Notes: a model not told the origin generated them from the letters alone. A DNA stretch of 64,000 nucleotides from Timema cristinae (GCA_039000515.1 JBCFYV010011164.1:50133723-50197722); one strand, 5' to 3'. Counted from the stretch's first letter, positions 43,481 through 54,644 are shown. Translations and numbers: made by a program.

Positions 43481-45719
43481 GCTGGAAAGATTGAACGTGT
43501 GTGATATCTAACAGCAATTACATAATGTACAAATTTCTTATAAATACACTTAAAATTGAATATACAGAACAAAATTATTTTTAAGTACAATTGTTGTTAA
43601 GGTTTGTCTTCTACCATACTTTTTCTCTTGAAATTCCTTGTTACATACAACAAATAGAAAAGTATATATTTTTTTTATACATCATTATTCAGAAAATCTT
43701 AGTTTTAAAATATTTAACTAAAATTATATTTTATTAACTTAATACAATCTATTAGACATATTTAATGTAATATGTTATACAATGTAGATAACACTTAATT
43801 TAATTGTTTTAATACAATGCCATTATATTAAACATTTTATTAATACACAACGTTTTAAATTATCTTTATCAATATTCATTGATCGATCCTCCTTAATATC
43901 ATGGTTATTATCCATTGTTCTTTAACAATGTTTTAATCAAATCAATTTGATTTTAATTAAGTTAACTTTATTTTTTATTTTTTTTAGTAGGACTTTAATT
44001 AAATCAGCCCTTACTCCAGCTATTTTTTTATTTTATAGGCCCAAGACAAACTATTTGACATCCTCCTTTACTTCACTGTTGAATACTTTTATCTAATTTT
44101 GTTATTAACTATATTGTTTTAATTTGTTTACGAAACACACCAGAAAATCTCATCAGACAACTTTAATTCCTTCCCTGGTATAGGTTTAAACAAAATGAAT
44201 TACGTCGACTATTATCTTACCTTTCTTCAATGACGCAGACTCACATAAATAGATTTTATGGGGCAATTCCTCCCATATATATCTATATTTATTTTGAACG
44301 ACTTAACTCACCTTAAGGTATATTGGATCAACGACGGAGCTAACCTTATTTGGTGCAATTAGGATCAACGACGAGTTCTTCACCTTCAACTGGTGTATCT
44401 TCCACGAAGACTAGATATTAAACCTACGACTATAATTCATATCATTGCATAACTACCTATCCATAACAAGCGAATTTAAAACATACCCTCCTTTTCTTTA
44501 GACACCTTGCATTTATGATGGTACTTTACCATGAACGATCATTACTGGATATCGTAAACAAATATCTTTAATTCACATCGATCATTTAGATCGGTCAAAA
44601 TTTTTTTTAACTCTGTATCAAAGATTCTTAATACTCGTTCATTTTTTTGGCCTATAAAATTTCTTACAAACTTCAACTTTTTTTGTTTTGTAATAGGTTC
44701 ATACCTTGACCCTTGTTTGATACAGCATTTAAATTCTATCTTTAAAATTTCCCGACTGTTACTGATGAGTCGATATTTTTAATATTATTACTTTAAAGGC
44801 ACTTTTAATGAATTACATACACTACTTTTCTATGATAAACCCTTGATAAATTATTATTATTATTTATTTAAACACAGCTTGTCTAGTAAAGATGACACAC
44901 TTAATATAGTAACATTGAAATGCCTCCTTGTTAATACATTATTAATACAACACAAATAATTCCATTTTAATCATTCTTGCTTAACACATTGGTAGTACAA
45001 CACATAATTCAATATTAATCATCTTTGCTTAATATAATATACAGAATACATAGAATTTAATATTCATAGAACCTTGAACTAATTTATTTATTATCCTTAT
45101 CTCATTAAAATTATACTTAAAGTTTTACAAAATTTATGATATAATTTAAGACATGTACATAGAAAAAACTATTTTCTATTACAATATAGACAGAGAAAGT
45201 GATAGTATGAGATAGGAAAAAAGAGAAAAAAGAAGTTTATTTTTGTTACTTTCATGAAGAAAAAAGGTACCTGCCTTACTGGCCATTATAGTTGTTTACT
45301 TTAAACATTTCTTTCTCAAAGAAATCCTTTTCTCTGAGAATTGAATATGATGGACAAGGGTTATTCTCTGTATATATATATATTTTTTTTTTTGCTTGTA
45401 ACAATATATTTTCTTAGAAAATATTCGTCGTATTTTTAGTAACTACTAACGTTGATATACATTCAACGCTACAAACCTGCGTAGGATTTCTGGTAACTAC
45501 ATACCTAAGTCGCATTTAGTTACAAGGTAAATGCATTTCTTCTTTGTTTACAGACCTCGGGTTCAATTCTCAACACCTATTACATATTAAAATGATATGA
45601 TATGAAACTCTCTTTATTTTGACATAACAATGAAATTTGCCAGGTGATTGTGGAATCATTGGACAACAATAATATATATTAATATTGATTTGCTCATCTA
45701 GCGTCTAAACATAGCCTAA
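43481..45719 (-). other. Internal region of the LTR element where pol would be expected
   Basis: Mostly AT-rich sequence without recognisable pol motifs. One coding-like frame remains at 44542-44778. Two diverged ~57-bp units (ACAACACA..AATT..TTAATCAT) occur at about 44930-45030. The pol region appears deleted or replaced. Confidence 0.5.
44542..44778 (-). pseudogene. 78-codon open remnant within the LTR element
   Basis: A frame without ATG runs from 44778 to a TAA at 44542-44544. The product is lysine-rich and protein-like, with segments such as RNFIGQKNERVLRIFDTELK. It lies between gag and the 3' LTR, where pol or an extra 3' gene would be. I do not recognise a domain. Confidence 0.3.
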
Positions 45720-45733
45720 CCCCCCCCCCCCCC
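45720..45733. repeat. Poly-C tract
   Basis: Fourteen consecutive C residues sit just downstream of the gag end (poly-G on the coding strand). Confidence 0.9.
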
Positions 45734-45963
45734 ATCTTTTTTTCCACAAATATTTTTTTGACAGTTTTTTAAAGTAGTGGCCCTTTCTCTAACTTGAGTG
45801 GCTGTCATTGTCGGGCAACTCAATGACTTGTCTGACCATTTTTTTGAAAGTTTTGTCCTGGTTCTTCATGAACAATGACATGGGTTTTTAGGGGTTGTGG
45901 TTCTATTTTTTCAAGGTCTGTGTCCATCAGCTGATTTCTTTGTTGACTAACATTACCCCTGAG

Positions 45964-46640
45964 TTATTTTCTTTGGATTAAGTTTATTCTTTCCCCTGGT
46001 GGTCTAGAAAAATCTCCCTTGTAATTAGGATTAGAATAATTTCCCTTTTGATTAGGATTAGTGTAATTAGGATTAAAATTGTTTCCCTGATTATTGGAAT
46101 TTTCCCAAGTTCGATTTCTCGACTCCTGGTTCGATCTCTGAATAGGTCGTGCCTGGTTATGTCTACTCTCCCTATTTAAATGGTTTCCTTCATTTTGAAA
46201 TGAGCTATCTTGCATGTGTGGTTTCGACCTTTCTCTCCTAGAGCGCTCGTCAAATATTTCTAGAATTTCTCTCATTTCAACACTAGTTTTTACTCTAGCA
46301 GCTATAAGAGCATCTTGTATTTCACGTGGGAAGTGATGCAATAACTGATTTACTAATCTTTACCCGTCAATAGGGATGTCCAAATTCCCTGCCTGCATGG
46401 CATATCTATTGTAATAGTCACACATAGGCCCTCGATGTGGATCATACCGGCCTGTAAAAATATCATTTACTAATTTGTCCTGCTTATACACGGACCAAAA
46501 ATTTCTTTACGAAAAGGTATCTTTATTGCTTCATATGATGTATATTCAGCCTCGTGATTATTCAGCCACGCTTCAGCGTCACCTACTAACTTTGAATTAA
46601 AAAATGCTATTTTTGTGCTTCAGTGAGTTTACTATTTTCA
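45964..46640 (-). pseudogene. Gag capsid and C-terminal part, Gypsy-like, decayed
   Basis: On the minus strand the frame near 46600 gives KLVGDAEAWLNNH, the capsid motif (LxGxAxxW) common in Ty3/Gypsy Gag. After a frameshift near 46490, YDPHRGPMCDYYNRYAMQAG follows. A stop near 46362 interrupts before LLHHFPREIQDAL, which resembles the capsid C-terminal domain. The last 60 residues (45964-46150) are rich in N, P and R, with GN and NPN repeats, and probably bind nucleic acid. No CCHC zinc knuckle is seen. The frame ends at 45964, and a further in-frame stretch after the stop reads as a Gag tail. Confidence 0.75.
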
Positions 46641-46719
46641 AAAATTGTACAGCATGCACCCTATCATTATTTCCACTGAAGGTGGGTACAGATTCCATTA
46701 GTTGATTCTGTATGCCTGT

Positions 46720-47006
46720 GGGTGACCTGGTGGTCTAGGGTAAGGTGTCAGACTTCTATGCTGGCGGCCGGGGTTCAATCCTCGGTCCGGCAAAGATTTA
46801 TCTGATTACCAAACCCTTCCTTCACCTCTGACAAGACATCTTGTGAATGTGAGGAATGCCAGGTCTCCACCGTGGTTCGGATTCCACGTTAAACTGTAGG
46901 TCCTTCATTTCATCTCACAATCACCTACCATTACACATTAGCGTAAGAGCGTATAACCCGAATGGGTAGTAAGACGCGGTGCTAATAATAATAATAATAA
47001 TAATAA
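46720..47006 (+). repeat. SINE-B inserted into gag, with target-site duplication
   Basis: The copy runs from GGGTGACCTGGTGGTCTAGG through B box GGGGTTCAATCC and the shared 3' domain to (AAT)n. It is bracketed by the exact 11-bp duplication TGTATGCCTGT at 46709-46719 and 47007-47017. It is oriented opposite to gag and splits it, so it arrived after the LTR element. Confidence 0.95.
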
Positions 47007-47084
47007 TGTATGCCTGTACTGGGTAATACTAAGGCACCAGTGGTAATTAGCGTCCCTTTTTCTACTACCTCGTCATATTTTGAC

Positions 47085-48077
47085 TTAGCCTGTTCTAATT
47101 GTTGTCGCATTTGTTTGACTGTTTGTGACGTCTTGTCCACAGTCTGTCAGGTTGTCCTTAAATTTGTTCAATTGGTGGTCAACTATTTCCTTTATGAACA
47201 CATCTGGTACAGTGTGTCCATCAAAGAGGTCATTTTGGAATTTAAGGTTATCACTGTTGCTCTTTTTCAACAGTCGCAAACCGTTCTTTTAAATTTTGCA
47301 CCTGTTCTAGAATTTCATATTTATTTTTTTCGCAACTTTCCTGAATAGTTTTTACTTTAGAATTTAAAGAGTCCTGTCTAAACTTCAAGTTTTCCTTTGC
47401 ATCTTTGAGTTCTTTTATCTGCTCATTCGTCTGCTTTTCTGACTTACTACAGTCTTCCCTAAGCGTCTGTAGTTCGTCCCTTACCTGCATTTGGTCACTT
47501 TTAGTCTGTTGTTGTACTTTCCGTAATTTTTTGTCAAAGTTGTTTTGTACTTCTTGAAATTTATTTTGTAATTCCTGTTCTAGCCTGTTGAATTTTTCAT
47601 CTATTTTCTGACTATTTTTCTGTAGCTCCTGACTATTTTTGTCGAACCTTTCGTCTATTTTTTTTTACTATTTTCATCTATTTTCTGACTCAACTTTTCA
47701 CTACTCTCTTTCATTTGCTGATTTAACATTTCACTCTTTTCACTACTCTCTTTCATTTGCTGCACTAACTGCATTAATACTACATTGAGGTCATTTGCTG
47801 AGATGGTTTGTTGAGCTATACCTTCTACCTTTGAAACATTCTCCACCCCCCTTAAGTATTCTTCTTTATGAGCTATTGGTTCAACTACCTTCTTAATTTG
47901 TTGTTCACTTTGTTCCTGATCAGATAGTTCTAAACAAGAATGTTCTTTTACTATTGGTTGGGAATATTGTGCTAGGGGAAGGTTATCTTCACTGCTACTA
48001 CTGTCTGTCTCTTCCATATTTAATGCAATTTTTGTTGTTGTTGATGACTTACGTAAGATTCTCCCTGCGTACCTCAC
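47085..48077 (-). pseudogene. Gag N-terminal coiled-coil part, frameshifted
   Basis: An ATG at 48077 opens a 140-codon frame with an acidic serine-rich start (EETDSSSSEDNLPLAQ), then heptad-like repeats QMKESSEK and SQKIDENSKK. At about 47655 the frame breaks in a run of A residues; restoring the phase by eye gives continuing coiled coil to 47490 and then 47251. A second frame shift leads into the 64-codon piece 47085-47279. The whole is a long coiled coil preceding the capsid, as in some arthropod Gypsy-like Gag proteins. It is inactive. Confidence 0.65.
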
Positions 48078-48338
48078 CTGTAGTCTTGAAGCATTGACCT
48101 TCTTGTGAAGCTACCTGATTTGGAAGTTATCCCTTTGAAGTCATCTGGTCTGGAACTTCTTCTACGTTGCCTGCTTTGGAACTTCTTTTTAAGTCACCTG
48201 GTTTGTTGTTGTTTTTTGTTTTTAAAGTACTTAAGCTGTTTGTGGCACTTTCACTGTTCTTTGAGCACACACTTTCACTTTCTCGGGTTGTGAACTGAAT
48301 TTATGTATATATATTTATTTAACTCAGCTTATCAGGCC

Positions 48339-48356
48339 CTCCCCGTTGGGAAGCCA
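48339..48356 (-). other. Candidate primer-binding site
   Basis: Reading the minus strand, four bases after the end of the 5' LTR, TGGCTTCCCAACGGGGAG starts with the TGG complementary to a tRNA CCA end. It resembles, but is not identical to, the tRNA-Lys type TGGCGCCCAACG. Confidence 0.55.
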
Positions 48357-48360
48357 TTAT

Positions 48361-48894
48361 TGTAATAATTAAACGCTAGCCTGATAATAAATGTCTATTC
48401 GCCATCATAAGGGTGATATTATTGCATAATTAATGGGATTATTTTATAAATTAAAAGTTCTGGTATTTCTTTTTTATAGTCTTTTATTTTAATTTTAAAT
48501 GAATGAACTATGTACTTTTAGCTAGATATCACACGCATTTTATATTTGATAAAAGCCCGACTATTGCGTTAAATGAATCTTAGCTATACGTGTTCTTGTC
48601 GAGAAGGAAGGATCACCAGCAGTGAGGAGATGTGCGCATTTCAAGGGGTATATCAAGCGACATTTCCTTCTCGAAGCTTCCTAGAAGAAAAGGGGTGAGG
48701 TCATCCAGGTGCGTCTCTTTACACGGAAAGTGCGTTGTCTTTTTAAATAGAGACGTAGAAGGATTTCACCACACCTTACAACTCGACAGTTCTACACAAA
48801 TAAATCTTACTACCCGCTCGACTAGTAAATATCGTAATTTTGAATATAGATTTGAATAATAACATATTGATATGTATAATTTCATATCATTACA
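48361..48894 (-). repeat. 5' LTR (right)
   Basis: Same termini as the left LTR. On the minus strand a TATTTAAAA motif (complement of TTTTTAAATA near 48740) could serve as TATA box. Confidence 0.93.
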
Positions 48895-49135
48895 ATACCT
48901 ACGCTAAAATCCCAGCTTTATCAAATAGGTATAGTATTAAAGATACTAAATTTCAATTTTCAAAATTTTATTTCAAAAAGTGTGGCCTAAAACTCGATTT
49001 GGAAAACGTAAAAATTGATGTTTCTTAGCCTCATAGCTCTTGAATAAAAATAGTTAAAAATAAATTTTTGGTGTGTAACATTTTATAGAAGAAAATTCTT
49101 TTGAATGGCGAAAAAAAACCTCTGTACATATGACC
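48895..49135 (+). repeat. Repeat A, second part
   Basis: It continues repeat A after the LTR element with ATACCTACGCTAAAATCCCA. It ends around CTGTACATATGACCT near 49133, where similarity with B (56701) stops. Confidence 0.8.
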
Positions 49136-49260
49136 TCAAGTGTGCGCATAGTTACAAACAAAAATAACCCCTAATCAAGTTCTCGATAGTGAGCAAAGAA
49201 ACCTTGTTAGCACATAACATCACTGGACTCTTTTCAAAGAATCCAAGGGAACTATAAGGC

Positions 49261-50014
49261 ATTCACGAGCTAAGTTTACCTGGATGACAGCTCGAAATGT
49301 TACTAGAATTAATCCCTAATGTATCACTACGCCAACAGCTGACATCTATCACTCTGGAAGACTTAATGAAACAGATGGTAATATATTAATGTGATAGTTA
49401 ACCACAGTAATTTAGGCCAATATTATTTATATATTTATTTGCGGTCGGACACTAAGTTTATTTATGTTTTATTCCCCTTAAAAAAATATTAACACCACTT
49501 TCACAAAAACTTCTAATGAACATAGCTTCAAAATGACTGACGAATCTAAACCATATGATTGAACATAACGGTAAACAAGTTTTTTACAATGATGCAGACA
49601 CGCAGTTGATGAAAATATTTTATTCAGTTAAATATTTCAAAATACAATAAAATAATCAATAATCATTTATTGTATGTAAATAAATGACAACAATTTTCTC
49701 TTTTCCAAGTAAATACGATGCCTGTATTAAAAGATGTGTGCACTATATTACACAAAATCAGTAACGTTCCAAAACGAAAAATAGGTACTTTTAATTATGT
49801 TTAAAATATTGTTTCGAGTTGGATAAAAAGAATTATTTAAAAAAATGAAATAGTATGAGAACTTAAGCTTACGTTATTTTAAATGTAATATATAACAGGT
49901 AATTAAAGATCTTTAATTACTAACAAAACTGTGATCTTTTACAAGTGTTGGCAACCCAAAACCTAAACTTATGATTTTCGAACTGTCATTCAGGTAAAAA
50001 CCTATCGTGAACGG
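49261..50014 (-). mobile_element. MITE-like family M, copy M3
   Basis: It is an inverted copy: it begins ATTCACGAGCTAAGTTTACC and ends ACCTATCGTGAACGGATT. The YY1-like block is mutated (TCAAAATGACTGACG near 49530). Compared with M2, the minus-strand frame of that copy is broken here by a TGA. Confidence 0.85.
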
Positions 50015-50279
50015 ATTAATGTGATAAGACCACCAGTTTTTCCCCTTCCGACTTTCTTTGTTTACTTGAGCTATACACTTTGAATCAAGATATGGATCGC
50101 CTGCCTGCGTTCTGAAACTCTACGTTTGTGCGCGTGTCTTTGGTGACCTCTCGGTAGCTTGGCGCAACACCGATCTATATGATGCTGGCTTTATAGCTTA
50201 TACACAAGTCACGTTTCTCTTTTTTACCCACACTGGTGGTCACGCAATACCAACCCCGGGCTAGATGCATTTTTACACT

Positions 50280-50440
50280 AATGTGAGGTGAAGATGAGTT
50301 TTTTAAGGTGTACCCCCATTTGCGTACAGGGAGTATGGAAAACCATCCAGAAATGATATTCGGTATATCGGGCTGGGATTCGAACTCTGACCTTCCCGTT
50401 ACCGTACGGCAAGCCAGATTTAGACTTGATTGGAGTAAAG
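50280..50440 (-). repeat. SINE-A fragment
   Basis: The minus strand shows the head side (ATTCGAACTCTGACCTTCCC region near 50385) and the middle block with TACCCCCATTTGCGTAC. The 3' tail is missing. The 92- and 99-codon minus-strand frames here lie within this SINE and its flank. Confidence 0.6.
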
Positions 50441-51760
50441 TCATGTTTGACACCTGTTTGCTGAATACGGGGAAGGTCTAAGTTTAAATCTGGGCAAGGT
50501 TGTACTAGAGGTGGTTTTCCACAAGTTATTATTTTATAAGTGCGTGGTCTTTTTTCTCTCATCCTCTCTACGCTCACATAGATTCACTTTATCTAAACCA
50601 CTCTAACTAATCCTTTCCTTAAATTAAGACAAACTAATAATCTCTGTGTTCGACTATTTTATTCAAGAAATGTATTTAAAAGCACAAATTTGTCAAAGTT
50701 TAAAATTAAAAGGGGTCGTGGCTGATGATGTAAAAACTATGGTGTTCACAGAATCAAAATTGTAATGAATATTTTGCAAATATGGCTAACATATTTAGTT
50801 TGATTGTATAAATACAATACCAACATAAAGATAATGATACATGTAAAGTTTAATGATTCACCATAACATGTGCATTCTTATGATTAGGCCTGCATATATA
50901 TATAGCCTATATTGCTTACATACGAACATAAAAAGTAACTGTTTAATACATACAAAGACACTATGGTGAACCAGGCAAGGTAAGCTGCTATTCTTCAGGT
51001 TAAATGAAGAGGTCTACATGTTTTTCTGATCTAACATTGACATTAAGGGCATTCATTCTTGTGGAAATGTGAATTCTCGTGCTTTTCATTTCCTCGCTAG
51101 GCTAAATTAAATAATCCTATTATCCATGCTTTTGTCCCATGTATTTAGCTCTTACAAAATGTAAATCAATGCCAAACAATACAAATAATTGATTGAATTC
51201 CGGCCACATAGTCAATAATATATTTAATGAATGTGGAATTTAGAAATTTTGTTTGTGATCACATTTTTCTGATAAATAATGTTATAACTATTTAGAACAA
51301 TAAGTTAATACGAATTTTATAATATAAATAATTATATTCTATATATGGTGAGACAAGGTTTAAGCAAAGTGTCTTTAAAATTTTTTAAAAACTTCACTCC
51401 CAAATTATCAATTAAATTAAATACAGTTACTTGAAATGATTCGTCCAAACTGCTTTGTTAATCTATCTATCTACTTTCGACTGAAAAATGACAGGACTTC
51501 TCCCGAGGGTTGTGAAAAGCGGCAGATAGTCAAACAATGAAGCGCACATTTCACAGGTTAGATCTCCATGGGAGCTACGTAATTATGCCGCGCGCATGCG
51601 TAGGTTAATAAATGATCACATATATTTATATTTTAGACCCTAATTAATTGTTTAAGAACTAAAATAGTATATAATTATCATGGCAATATTGGGTGTTAAC
51701 GTGCACATTTGTTCATATACATGAGCCAGAAGAAATCCAATGTTTAAAAAGGCTACCTAC
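50441..51760. other. AT-rich unassigned DNA
   Basis: No gene, terminal repeat or SINE box was recognised. GCGCGCATGCGT occurs at 51591. If the frame at 51761-51946 is an exon, the part nearest it would be its downstream intron. Confidence 0.35.
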
Positions 51761-51946
51761 CGTCACAGTACGACGCCCCTCGACCTCTGCTGACTGCTGT
51801 ACTTGTGTGGTGGGAGAATAAGACAGGCCCAACTCACGCTCTAGCAGGTAGATAGATGCGAGGGGTGGGGTCCCGCCTACTACCAGATGACCTTGGAGGA
51901 TAAGTTTCCTCTCTGAACAATGTATGTCTGGAAAGAGTACCCTCAT
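51761..51946 (-). CDS. Candidate initial coding exon
   Basis: An ATG at 51944-51946 in a good arthropod context (CAAACATGAG) opens 62 codons that end exactly at a splice donor, ACG|GTAGGTAG (donor 51755-51760). The peptide is not low-complexity: it contains KLILQGHLVVGGTPPLASIY and ends in EGRRTVT. Upstream, to about 52160, the sequence is GC-richer than its surroundings and lacks transposon signatures. An in-frame TGA lies just before, so the ATG would be a true start. I do not recognise the protein, and no second exon was found. Confidence 0.3.
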
Positions 51947-52200
51947 GTTTGAACACAAAAGCTCGTATCACTGCAGCTGGACAACTTACAGAAGCGAGCA
52001 CTCAACTTTTACTTAGCACCTACATCACAAAACACGCCTTGGTAATTCTCTGTTTGTCAATAGTGAGTCGACGCTTCAACGCTCTACAGAGAGGAACAAC
52101 TTTGAGAGAGAGAGATAAGAGAAAAAATAGCGTTACACCAGGCTCGGCAGTGAATATATATTTTTATTAGTCTATAAACACTCATATTGAGCGCCACCAG
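51947..52200 (-). promoter_or_regulatory. Possible 5' UTR or promoter of the candidate exon
   Basis: On the minus strand a TATATATTCACTG motif (near 52160) is followed by a pyrimidine run (TCTCTCTCTC near 52110) and then about 150 bases to the ATG. This order is compatible with a promoter but proves nothing. The plus strand has a 73-codon frame over the same bases. Confidence 0.2.
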
Positions 52201-52344
52201 GTTCGCCAACATACTTCTGTTTTCTGATATACAGAGTGAAAACAACGTCTGTTTGTATTTCAAACATTAATATTTGATTTTAAAAAAATAAGTTAAATTT
52301 GATTGGTAAAGTCCAAGCGTTGGGCACGTTTTGCAAGTGGCTGT

Positions 52345-52690
52345 CAATGTATTGGTATAACCGTGAGCAAGCTTTAGTTCGAGGTAAATATTAAGTAACT
52401 GATAACGTTTCAGTTAAAGGCAGAAAATATAAGTAAGCTGCTTCGATGTCTGCATTGTCTAGGTCGTTATCTCGTTTAGACTAGACTGCCCATGGCTGGG
52501 CAATCGGGGTTCAAATCACGGTGACGTAACTGTGATCGGTGATCACCTTTCGATTAAAGGTGCTAAATATGAAGTAACTGTGATCATGTTCAGGTTAAAG
52601 GTGGTAAATATGAAGTAATTGTGAGTGAGCATGTTTCAGTAAAAAAAAAGTAAATATAACTGTAATTATGTTTCTATTACATTTCATAGG
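52345..52690 (+). repeat. Diverged ~50-bp tandem repeat split by a SINE-A head
   Basis: Units resembling GTAACTGTGATCATGTT, then CAGTTAAAGGT..TAAATATGAA occur at about 52385, 52528, 52574 and 52617. A SINE-A-like head with B box GGGGTTCAAATCACGG (52455-52525) sits between the first unit and the rest. Confidence 0.55.
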
Positions 52691-52755
52691 ACCGACCCAC
52701 TTAGTTGATTGAATATCAATCACATAATTTAGAGGTGATGGTGGTGGGTCCTTAA

Positions 52756-53139
52756 GGCGGGTGCTAGTGAGCGCGAGTTTAGTGCATTCATTTTGCAGTT
52801 TTTATAGCATAAACAATTTTTGGCCAAAATAAATCAAATATTTCTTCTATAGAATCATAGTTTTTAGTTTTATGCACATGCTAATCTCAACAGTTTATGA
52901 ATATCTGTCATGAGCATGGCAGCATTTGATGACAAACTTTTTAAATAAAGAGAAAAGTTTGTCACCAAATGCCGCCATGCTCATGACAGATATTCAACAA
53001 CTGTTGAGATTAGCATGTGAAGAAAACAAAACTCGATGATTCTATAGAAGAAATATTTGATTTATTTTGGCCAAAAAATGTTTTTACTATAAAAACTGCA
53101 AAAATACTGCCCTAAGCTCACGCTCACTAGCACTCCATC
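52756..53139. mobile_element. Foldback element F2, TTAA-flanked
   Basis: Almost the whole element is one imperfect palindrome. The left end GGCGGGTGCTAGTGAGCG matches the complement of CGCTCACTAGCACTCCATC. Both arms contain TTTGGCCAAAATAAATC and ATGAGCATGGC or their complements around a loop near 52945. TTAA occurs at 52752-52755 and 53140-53143. It shares arm sequence with F1 (32434-33034) but has no nested element. Confidence 0.85.
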
Positions 53140-53143
53140 TTAA

Positions 53144-53659
53144 GGGAGCTCTGACGAAATATTTAATATTACTTTTTAAAAAATTAAAACACACCTTTTA
53201 AATGCATCTTAAAATGTTTTAATCGAGCCGGGTGTAATAAGGTGATAGCCATCCAGGATTACCACAATAACAAAACGTAGCTCTTAGAAATTAAACATAT
53301 CAATAATTTATTTTACTTTGACTTTGTTTCACTTTTTGAAATTAAACTTCACAAGTGGAAAATTCACAATTGTGTATTTACTAGCATCGCCACCCGCATC
53401 GATGGACTTGTCAGCTTAGTCGGTAAATAGGAGCTCGGTATTTGAATCCAGACCAAGGGCACTCGGAGTGGCTTTTCATTTCCATTGTTCCCTAAATAAT
53501 TAATAATAAATTGTGGAGCTGGCTGTAAAAAGGATAATTTTGCAAGACGGTCGTTTTGAGAAAACGTGTAAAGCACTATTTTTTTGAAAGTTATAAATCA
53601 CTACTAAACATCTTAATACATGCTACGTATCTCTCATATAAATGTTTGATACACTTTTA
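53144..53659. other. Unassigned, with a tRNA-like trace
   Basis: At 53405-53465 TTAGTCGGTAAATAGGAGCT and GGTATTTGAATCCAGACC resemble worn A and B boxes. No other feature is visible. Confidence 0.35.
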
Positions 53660-53663
53660 ATAT

Positions 53664-54481
53664 TGTAACGTAGGGCGCACGTGACCTGGGAGGGTCACAG
53701 GCCGTTCACACGTGAAAGTGCGAACCACGAGTTCTTTTAGAGATATTGGGGTAGGTTACCGACCAAACACGAATAAAAAATACCCACGGAATATTCAAGG
53801 TTTTGATTATTAAAATTACCACTTACATACACACACTGATTAACTATATATCTAAATTAATTATAACTAAACAAGTAATTAAGTAAAATAAAAATAGCCT
53901 TAATCACGTCTGTAACCTAATTAAACTAATATAGCACACAGAGATATAAGTAAATTAAATAAATAAATTAACAACTCTAAAACACCTAATAACTATTCAA
54001 AGATTTAAAAACAGTCCCAAACATCTTAATTAAAAACAATTAGTCCACATTAACAATGAATGTCTACATCACCCGTGTACTTAGGCCAACACTTGTCCCC
54101 ACGATACACTGCGACGACCCGCGATACACAAACACCGTCCACACACTGGACACGCTGGTCCACTCCCAGTCTCACTGGTGAGAGCCAAGAACTGAATCTC
54201 TACGGCTATCGCTGAGCTTGTTTATATAGGGGTGGTGACAGCTAAGGGTCTGGAATCCTCCATTTCTAAAGTTAAGAGTCCAGAATAAAAAGGGTCCCGA
54301 CCCTTCCAGACGTGTCTCCGCCCTCCTCCCCGCAACCCATTGGCCCCTCTAATCCCCCAGTCAAGTGAGAATGTCACTGCCTACCTGCTAGACAAGGAGG
54401 GAGACAGAGAGAACAAGGAGCGCAGCCAGGGTAAACAATGAGAACACGCTGGTCCAACTGTTAAACACTAATCTTGTTACA
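53664..54481 (+). repeat. Solo LTR, 818 bp
   Basis: It starts TGTAACGTAGGGCGC and ends ATCTTGTTACA, giving six-base TGTAAC/GTTACA termini. ATAT flanks both sides (53660-53663 and 54482-54485), a 4-bp duplication as in Gypsy-like elements. The AT-rich first part leads to a TATA box (TTTATATAGG, 54221-54230), AATAAA at 54281 and a C-rich end. No partner LTR is in the window, so it probably arose by LTR-LTR recombination. It is not the same family as 42933-48894. Confidence 0.8.
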
Positions 54482-54644
54482 ATATTTTTGAGTTGATAAA
54501 ATACGACTGAAATTAAATATGTACAAAGAAAATTGCCTTTTACGCATTGAATGGAGCTCAAAAAATAAAAAATCTAATTATATTTTATTATAAAATCCAC
54601 ACAATAAACCAATATTAACACAAAATAACGTAAAAGCTAACATA

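Larger units (their letters stand above)
42933..48894 (-). mobile_element. Gypsy-like LTR retrotransposon, gag-bearing, pol missing
   Basis: Two direct LTRs (42933-43465 and 48361-48894) bracket 4.9 kb. The target duplication is ATAC (42929-42932 and 48895-48898), and the uninterrupted site is visible in repeat B. Transcription would run on the minus strand, so the 5' LTR is the right-hand one. Gag remnants lie at 45964-48077. The rest, toward the left LTR, shows no protease, reverse transcriptase, RNase H or integrase motif, so the element could not move on its own. The LTRs differ at roughly a dozen positions by eye, about 2 percent, implying a fairly recent insertion. A SINE-B later inserted into gag. 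Confidence 0.9.

Noticed and set aside
43203..48859. 75-codon frames in both LTRs on the plus strand
   Set aside because: They are antisense to the element and shared only because the LTRs are duplicates. No motif is visible.
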